From: Lysobacter_K sp043738095
GTDB lineage: Bacteria > Pseudomonadota > Gammaproteobacteria > Xanthomonadales > Xanthomonadaceae
Direction: 5' to 3'
DNA length: 10,684 nucleotides
Assembly: GCA_043738095.1 (NCBI GenBank)
Contig: JAYSZI010000118.1
Span: forward strand, 1 to 10,684
A program made the translations under genes and the position numbers. This document shows, in pieces, positions 6,901 to 10,684 of this stretch. The notes beneath the pieces are model-generated. The model made no database searches, was not told where the DNA came from, and worked only from the letters and a program-made list of their open reading frames with translations. Within the stretch, counting starts at the first letter, position 1, and the number at the start of each line of letters is the position of its first letter.

Positions 6901-8545
6901 TGCTATCGGGGCGGTCGGTGGCGTGGCGGAAATGCCGCAAGCGGCCGCTGGCAGGCTCCAGCAGGTCCAAACCGTCGCCGGTACCGAACCAGATCCGGCC
7001 CCGGGTGTCTGCGAGCAGGGCATAGACCTTGGTCCCGCCGAGTCCCCCCCCCGCGCCGTTGTGGGCGCGGTAATGGACCACGTTGCGGCTGTCGAGGCGG
7101 TAATGCAGGGCGCCGTCGCCGTTGCTGCCCAGCCACAGATCGCCGCGGCGGTCGATTGCGAGACTGAGCAGTGGCAGGGCGCTGAACCGGCCGAGGTCCA
7201 CCGGCTCGACGCGACGCGTCACGCTGTCCAATCTCAGCAGGCCGCGAGTTGTGGCCAGCCACAGTCGGGCGGCGCCTGCGTTGCCGATTGCCGTCACCCG
7301 GGGTCGGTGGCCGTCCATCACTGGCAGCACGGCCGTCGCGTCCTCGAAGCGATCAAGCGCCGGGTCGTAGCGCAGCAAACGCGCGCTGTCCGTGGCGATC
7401 CACAACGCACCGTCGTCGCTCTGGCGGATCGCCCGTACGCTGTAGTCGGCCGCGGTATGGCCTATGCCTGCGGCATCCTGAGTGTTGAGGACGTAACCGA
7501 AACGCGTCCCGCGCGGGTCGGCGACGGCGACGCCGCGGAACTGCCCCCCGGTCCACAACGTGCCCCCGCGGTCGACCATCAGCGCGTTGACGGCGTCGTC
7601 GGGCAAGCTGGCGTCGATCGCAGCGTTCTCTTCGACGCGGCTGCTGCGCCCGGTAAGCGGATCGTAACGGCGCAGACCGTGGTCATAGAGCGAAAGCCAC
7701 AAGTGGCCATCGGGGGCCTGGGTGATGGCGCGCACCTCGCCGGTATCGCGCGCATCGGGGTCGGCGTTAGGCCAGACCTTGACGACGCTGAGGTCCGAAA
7801 GCACCCGGTACAGCCCATCGGTTCGGCCTACCCACAACTGGCCTTGGGGATCGCGCCACAGGCTGCGGGCTTCCGCGGTGGTGCCTATCCGCCGCGCGTC
7901 GAGGCGGCGATCGATCCGGTGCAACCCGGCCGCGCTGGCGTGCCATACAGTCCCATCGCGATCGCCGAGCAGCTGCTGCCACGGCGCACCTTGGAGCTGG
8001 CGTGGGTCCAGGGCCAGCACCCGCTGGCGATGGCCGGTTGCGGGGTCGAGCACCTCAACCCCCGCCATCGTGGCCACCCAGAGTTTGCCGGCGCGCGGCA
8101 GCAGCGCCATCACCCGACTGCGCGCGCGGTCGTCATCAGCGCCGATGGCAAAGCGCTGGATTCGGCCGGTGCCCAGATCGAGCCGGGAAACGTATTGCGA
8201 ATTGGTGCCGATCCACAGCGCGCGGGCACCTTCCACTGCGAGCGCGGTGATGTAGCTTTCGGGCAGGCTGGCCGGATCGCGCGGGTCGTGGCGGTAGGCC
8301 ACGAAGCGCCGGCCGTCGTAGCGGTGCAGGCCGCCCTGAGTGCCGACCCAAACGAAGCCTTCGGCATCCTGCGCCAGCGCAGTGACCGAGTTCTGGCTCA
8401 GCCCGCGCTCGCCACCAAGCTTGGCGAAATAGAATTCGCGCGTGGCCGCGTCGGCGCTCGGCGCTAGACCGAAGCCGAGCAGCAGTGCCACCGCGGTCAG
8501 GCCGGTGATGGCTGAGGCATGGAAGAAGCAACGACGCACGGTCAA
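3959..8545 (-). CDS. Membrane sensor: two propellers, Y_Y_Y, PAS-PAS, GGDEF-EAL c-di-GMP enzyme
   Basis: About 1528 aa from the TTG at 8545. Positions below count from an upstream in-frame ATG at 8635; subtract 30 for this start. Order: signal peptide (33-64, ending PSADAA); 14 Reg_prop-type blades (about 75-700), each of the form V.AL..D..G.LW.GT..GL.R.D, read as two seven-bladed propellers; Y_Y_Y domain (about 755-817); membrane helix (826-845); PAS (about 866-980) and PAS (about 990-1105); GGDEF domain (about 1109-1275) with LGGDEF at 1192-1197 and metal Asp1152; EAL domain (about 1295-1540) with EALLRW (1322-1327), DDFGTGYSSL (1443-1452) and VVAEGVET (1497-1504). Both catalytic signatures are intact; the RxxD inhibitory site is absent (GDEH). 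Periplasmic sensing probably sets c-di-GMP synthesis or breakdown. TTG is preferred: GGAG lies 7 bases upstream and the first 30 residues from 8635 overlap promoters. GTG at 8539 is an alternative. Confidence 0.93.
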   Translation of the reverse strand: MTVRRCFFHASAITGLTAVALLLGFGLAPSADAATREFYFAKLGGERGLSQNSVTALAQDAEGFVWVGTQGGLHRYDGRRFVAYRHDPRDPASLPESYITALAVEGARALWIGTNSQYVSRLDLGTGRIQRFAIGADDDRARSRVMALLPRAGKLWVATMAGVEVLDPATGHRQRVLALDPRQLQGAPWQQLLGDRDGTVWHASAAGLHRIDRRLDARRIGTTAEARSLWRDPQGQLWVGRTDGLYRVLSDLSVVKVWPNADPDARDTGEVRAITQAPDGHLWLSLYDHGLRRYDPLTGRSSRVEENAAIDASLPDDAVNALMVDRGGTLWTGGQFRGVAVADPRGTRFGYVLNTQDAAGIGHTAADYSVRAIRQSDDGALWIATDSARLLRYDPALDRFEDATAVLPVMDGHRPRVTAIGNAGAARLWLATTRGLLRLDSVTRRVEPVDLGRFSALPLLSLAIDRRGDLWLGSNGDGALHYRLDSRNVVHYRAHNGAGGGLGGTKVYALLADTRGRIWFGTGDGLDLLEPASGRLRHFRHATDRPDSIAGNLVRALYQDRAGTIWVGGHAGLSRVVEARNGAVTFDHPLVNSQGAPATPVVFTLAQGAGIGLWLGTDVGLVRFDPVRGQARAYGLADGLQDMEFNGGAVAVLGDGRLAFGGMRGLNLFAPVRTGDSAFVPPLRLLSARIGADAGGDAGILWPRARLEMPGEAALLRLQIGALDYSPAADLRYRYRLDGFDQGWIDNGSQQDITYTQLPPGKYTFRAQVASRDGAWSENGLSVPVHVQPPLWRHPLSIALASIGAILMLLTWGLRWRQRRRRERGYFAQIREREERLKLALWASGDQFWDYNLSERTLHRMGADTNDPTPDMESQTLDDTKDQIHTDDQARVRQTLRQHLQGDAPLFLSEHRMRNAEGEWRWMRARGRVVDRDPQGRPLRVAGTARDITVSRNAERERLVSSEVLRSMAEAVAVFDRDFVFLSINPAFARMTGYGDLEVIGSSTSLLDSDQHDPEFYLGMRAELEGNGVWSGEIWQQRKDGSEFLCWLQASSVRETGGQPGHYVAVLSDITDQKRAEQELRYLANYDTLTSLPNRTLLAERLSRAIVRARRNGSRIAVLFLDLDRFKEINDSLGHAAGDRILRAVAARLQETVGDEHTVARLGGDEFTVVLENIDVAEQADQMARDIIDAFELPLDFDERHEIKISPSIGICLYPDHAHVPTDLLKHADTAMYQAKAAGRRTFMRYTDAMDIEIRGRATLSAALRKVMDRKELSLVFQPRLSLPEQRITGVEALLRWDSPEYGSIPPSQFIALAEESGTILEIGEWALREACSVLRGWRQQGLVNLVMSVNVSALQLLRGNLPAVLERVLEETDIPAECLELELTETVIMTNAEHTSSTLQAFRELGVGLAIDDFGTGYSSLAYLKRLPITTLKIDKEFIGDLTHDADDEAITSTVIAMAHSLGLTVVAEGVETEGQMQFLHHHRCDEIQGYLLSPPMDAEKCLTFLRVWSPSMIAAYEPAVSIVDAI

Positions 8546-8570
8546 ACCGGCACTCCGGAAGGCGGACTTC

Positions 8571-8576
8571 AGTGTA
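8571..8576 (-). promoter_or_regulatory. -10 element of the c-di-GMP gene
   Basis: On the - strand, TACACT (4 of 6 to TATAAT) would start transcription near 8563-8565, about 18-26 bases upstream of the TTG (8545) and GTG (8539) starts and downstream of the ATG at 8635. No good -35 lies at 17 bases; TTGGGC lies 21 bases upstream, too far. This supports the shorter CDS start but is a prediction. Confidence 0.4.
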
Positions 8577-8620
8577 AGGCAGCCACGTCCGCGATCGGCC
8601 CAAGTCGGTGCTTGGGCAGT

Positions 8621-8629
8621 TGCTACACT
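8621..8629 (+). promoter_or_regulatory. Extended -10 promoter of ygfB-pepP
   Basis: TGCTACACT is an extended -10 element (TGn plus TACACT). The hexamer 17 bases upstream (CAAGTC) is a poor -35, as is usual when TGn is present. The transcription start would be near 8636, giving a leader of about 31 bases before the ygfB ATG. Confidence 0.5.
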
Positions 8630-8666
8630 GCCCATCCCCGGTCACAGCGCGCTACGTCAGCTTCCA

Positions 8667-9224
8667 ATGCCCGAAACCGACCTGTCCGATCTGCCTGAAC
8701 TGGCCGCAGTAGAAGCCGACATCCGCCGTTTGGCGCTCGGGACCACGGCCTCGGAACTGCACGGGTCCCTGTGCGGCTGGCTCGCCGGCGGTGGCGCCTC
8801 CGGGGCGGGCTGGCTGGCACCTGTGCTGGTCGACGACACCCTGCCTGTGCCCGTCGCGGGCAGCGCCCTGGACCAGTTGCGCACCGCTAGCGCGGCGCAA
8901 TTGGCCGACCGCAGCTTCACCTTTGCGTTGCTGCTGCCCGACAGCGACAGCTCGCTGACCGAGCGTAGCGGCGCGTTGTTCGACTGGTGTCGTGGCTTTC
9001 TCGGCGGATTTGGATTGGCCGCCGGCAGCAGTCCCCCCCTCTCGGCCGAAAGCACCGAGGCGTTGGGCGATCTGGCCAAGCTCGCCGGCGCGCAACCGCA
9101 GGACGACGGCGACGAGGAAGACGAGGATGCGTTGATCGAGATCGAGGAATTCGTGCGCGTCGCAGCGCTGCTGTTGCATGGCGATTGCGTGCTCGCGGCG
9201 GAGCACCGGCGGCAGTTGAACTGA
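8667..9224 (+). CDS. ygfB: UPF0149 family protein YgfB
   Basis: The 185-aa product belongs to the YgfB/YecA-like UPF0149 family. Visible family blocks: ASELHGSLCGWLAGG (28-42), FTFALLLPDSDSSLTER (84-100) followed by ALFDWCRGFLGGFGL (103-117), and the acidic C-terminus DEEDEDALIEIEEFVRVAALLLH (149-171). It is cytosolic and all-alpha, with no signal. In Pseudomonas aeruginosa YgfB opposes AlpA-dependent expression of ampDh3; whether that holds here is unknown. The frame is open upstream to 8442, but that part overlaps the divergent gene and promoter; ATG at 8667 gives the family N-terminus. The ribosome site is weak. pepP starts 1 base after the stop, so the two are almost certainly one operon, as in other gammaproteobacteria. 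A C7 run (9033-9039) lies in the central linker. Confidence 0.95.
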   Translation: MPETDLSDLPELAAVEADIRRLALGTTASELHGSLCGWLAGGGASGAGWLAPVLVDDTLPVPVAGSALDQLRTASAAQLADRSFTFALLLPDSDSSLTERSGALFDWCRGFLGGFGLAAGSSPPLSAESTEALGDLAKLAGAQPQDDGDEEDEDALIEIEEFVRVAALLLHGDCVLAAEHRRQLN

Positions 9225-9225
9225 C

Positions 9226-10548
9226 GTGGCCAGCGCCACAGGCCTGCCGTTCGCAAACTACGTCCGCCGCCGCAAGCAACTGATGCGGATGGCCGGCGAC
9301 GACGCCATCCTGGTGCTGCCGGCCGCGATCGAGCGCATCCGTAGCCGCGACACGTTGTACCCGTACCGGCAGGATTCCGACCTGTGGTACCTGACCGGCT
9401 TTCCCGAGCCCGAGGCGGTGCTGGTGCTGGTGCCCGGCCGCAAGCATGGCGAGACCTTGCTGTTCTGCCGCGATCGCGACCTCGAGCGCGAAGGCTGGGA
9501 CGGCCCGCGCTTCGGACCGGACGGTGCGGTCGAAGCGTTCGGCCTGGATGACGCCTATCCGATCACCGACCTCGACGACATCCTGCCGGGGCTGCTGGAG
9601 GGTCGGTCGCGGGTTTATTACCACTTCGGCCGCGATGTCGACTTCGATCTCAAACTGATCGGCTGGCTCAATCGCGTGCGCGCTATGGTCCGGCAGGGCG
9701 CGCAACCGCCCCACGAGTTTCTTGAGTTGGGCCACCTGCTCGACGAGTTGCGCCTGTTCAAGGACCGCGACGAAATCAAGTTGATGCAGCGCGCCGCGGA
9801 CATCAGCGTGCTCGCGCACGAGGCGACGATGCGGGCGGTGCGCCCGGGCAGCCGCGAGTACGAACTGCAGGCGGAGATCGAACGCGTATTCCGCATGCAC
9901 GATGCCGTGCCCGCCTACGGCAGCATCGTCGGCGCCGGCAGCAATGCCTGCGTGCTGCATTACACCGCCAACAACGGCCAGGCAAAGGACGGCGACCTCG
10001 TACTGGTCGATGCCGGCGCCGAATTCCGTGGCTATGCCGCCGATATCACCCGCACGTTTCCGGTCAATGGTCGTTTCAGCAAAGAGCAGCGCGCACTACA
10101 CGATCTGGTGGGCGCCGCCCAAGCCGCGGCACTCGCGCACGCACGCGCCGGCACCGCCTACGAGGCCGGCCACGATGCGGCGGTGACGACGCTCACAGAA
10201 GGCCTGCTCAAGCTTGGCCTGCTCAAGGGCAAGCTCGAAAAGAACATCACCGACGGTCACTACAAGCGCTTTTACCGGCACAAGACCGGGCACTGGATCG
10301 GCCTGGACGTGCACGACGTCGGCGAATACCGCTTCGACGGGCAGTCGCGCCTGCTCGAGCCCGGCATGGTGTTCACGATCGAACCCGGGCTGTACATCTC
10401 GCCCGACGACACCACGGTCGACGCGAAATGGCGCGGCATCGGCATCCGCATCGAGGACGATGTGCTGATCACCGCCAGCGGGCATCGGGTGTTGACCGAT
10501 GCGCTGGAACGCAGTGCGGATGAAGTCGAAGGCTTGATGGCGCAGTAG
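9226..10548 (+). CDS. pepP: Xaa-Pro aminopeptidase P (aminopeptidase P II)
   Basis: The 440-aa product has the length of E. coli PepP (441). It is a cytosolic Mn-dependent M24B peptidase that removes an N-terminal residue preceding proline. The N-terminal domain (about 8-170) shows YPYRQDSDLWYLTGFPEPEA (45-64). The pita-bread catalytic domain follows, with all five metal ligands: Asp262 (LVDAGAE), Asp273 (AADITRTFPVNG), His356 (HKTGHWIGLDVHDVG), Glu386 (FTIEPGLY) and Glu410 (GIRIEDD). These align with E. coli Asp260, Asp271, His354, Glu383 and Glu406. The start is GTG at 9226, one base after the ygfB stop, with little Shine-Dalgarno signal, so translation is probably coupled. In related bacteria ubiH commonly follows; here an inverted repeat comes next and the window ends. 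Confidence 0.98.
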   Translation: MASATGLPFANYVRRRKQLMRMAGDDAILVLPAAIERIRSRDTLYPYRQDSDLWYLTGFPEPEAVLVLVPGRKHGETLLFCRDRDLEREGWDGPRFGPDGAVEAFGLDDAYPITDLDDILPGLLEGRSRVYYHFGRDVDFDLKLIGWLNRVRAMVRQGAQPPHEFLELGHLLDELRLFKDRDEIKLMQRAADISVLAHEATMRAVRPGSREYELQAEIERVFRMHDAVPAYGSIVGAGSNACVLHYTANNGQAKDGDLVLVDAGAEFRGYAADITRTFPVNGRFSKEQRALHDLVGAAQAAALAHARAGTAYEAGHDAAVTTLTEGLLKLGLLKGKLEKNITDGHYKRFYRHKTGHWIGLDVHDVGEYRFDGQSRLLEPGMVFTIEPGLYISPDDTTVDAKWRGIGIRIEDDVLITASGHRVLTDALERSADEVEGLMAQ

Positions 10549-10556
10549 TCCCGGAT

Positions 10557-10671
10557 GCTCAGCCGGGCAGGCGGGGGCGTACTCGCCGCTCAGGCTCCGC
10601 GTCCGGCTACGATTCGCGGCCGCGCGCCATCCATGGCGCGCTCGATTACGCCCCCGCCCACCCGGCTGAGC
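10557..10671. repeat. Large imperfect inverted repeat after pepP (MITE-like or terminator-like)
   Basis: Arms of 25 bases at 10557-10581 and 10647-10671 are complementary at 23 positions; only the central CA/CA pair mismatches. Each arm reads GCTCAGCCGGG, two bases, then GGCGGGGGCGTA from its outer end. The 65-base interior holds a second hairpin, GCGCGCCAT (10622-10630) with ATGGCGCGC (10633-10641), around CC. The CCATCCATGGCG motif is common in small dispersed intergenic elements of GC-rich gammaproteobacteria. It begins 9 bases after the pepP stop. No T tract follows and no clear target duplication is seen, so it may end transcription by structure, stabilise the mRNA, or be a non-autonomous element. 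Confidence 0.7.
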
Positions 10672-10684
10672 TTTGCGGGTTCAG

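Noticed and set aside
6782..8467. 561-codon open frame on the + strand opposite the sensor gene
   Set aside because: It is antisense to the propeller coding region, with no recognisable motif and a composition expected from high-GC complementary reading; the - strand frame carries clear repeated domains.
8442..8666. Upstream extension of ygfB
   Set aside because: The extension overlaps the divergent sensor gene and both promoters; the family N-terminus begins at ATG 8667.
9033..9039. C7 tract in ygfB as a phase-variation switch
   Set aside because: Seven C is common in this GC-rich sequence and the gene is a conserved housekeeping type; weaker than the G9 tract in the sensor.
8917..9960. 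347-codon open frame on the - strand
   Set aside because: It is the complement of ygfB and pepP, both of which have diagnostic residues; no independent protein features are visible.

Overview
The window looks like the chromosome of a GC-rich gammaproteobacterium. The order Xanthomonadales (Lysobacter/Xanthomonas relatives) fits best, judging by the style of the 5S rRNA, the high GC of the coding regions, and the conserved blocks zapA - 6S RNA - fau - EVE gene - rpiA and ygfB - pepP. No sequence search was possible, so genus is left open.

Layout. (1) Positions 1-134 hold the 3' part of a 5S rRNA on the + strand and a strong intrinsic terminator, the end of an rrn operon. (2) Positions 135-811 have no supported gene; they hold small palindromes and a worn copy of a dispersed repeat, between the rrn end and the converging rpiA operon. 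(3) On the - strand, reading from 2820 down to 812, come 6S RNA (ssrS), fau (5-formyl-THF cyclo-ligase), an EVE-domain gene and rpiA, tightly packed with one 4-base overlap and one 13-base gap. (4) Positions 2835-3361 are a non-coding stretch of about 530 bases upstream of the 6S promoter. (5) Still on the - strand, zapA and a 73-residue coiled-coil gene overlap by 4 bases. (6) A very large - strand gene (about 1528 aa) encodes a membrane c-di-GMP protein: signal peptide, 14 predicted propeller blades, Y_Y_Y domain, one membrane helix, two PAS domains, GGDEF and EAL. (7) On the + strand, ygfB and pepP form a two-gene operon whose promoter shares a region of about 120 bases with the c-di-GMP gene. 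(8) A large imperfect inverted repeat lies just after pepP.

How it fits together. In enterics, ygfB-pepP and zapA-ssrS-fau sit back to back. Here the same arrangement is split by the 4.6-kb c-di-GMP receptor gene, which lies on the zapA strand. The housekeeping functions are Z-ring assembly, growth-phase control of RNA polymerase, one-carbon metabolism, pentose phosphate metabolism and proline-peptide turnover. The part least explained by this conserved set is the giant sensor and its unknown periplasmic ligand. I did not find a wholly new defence or mobile system.
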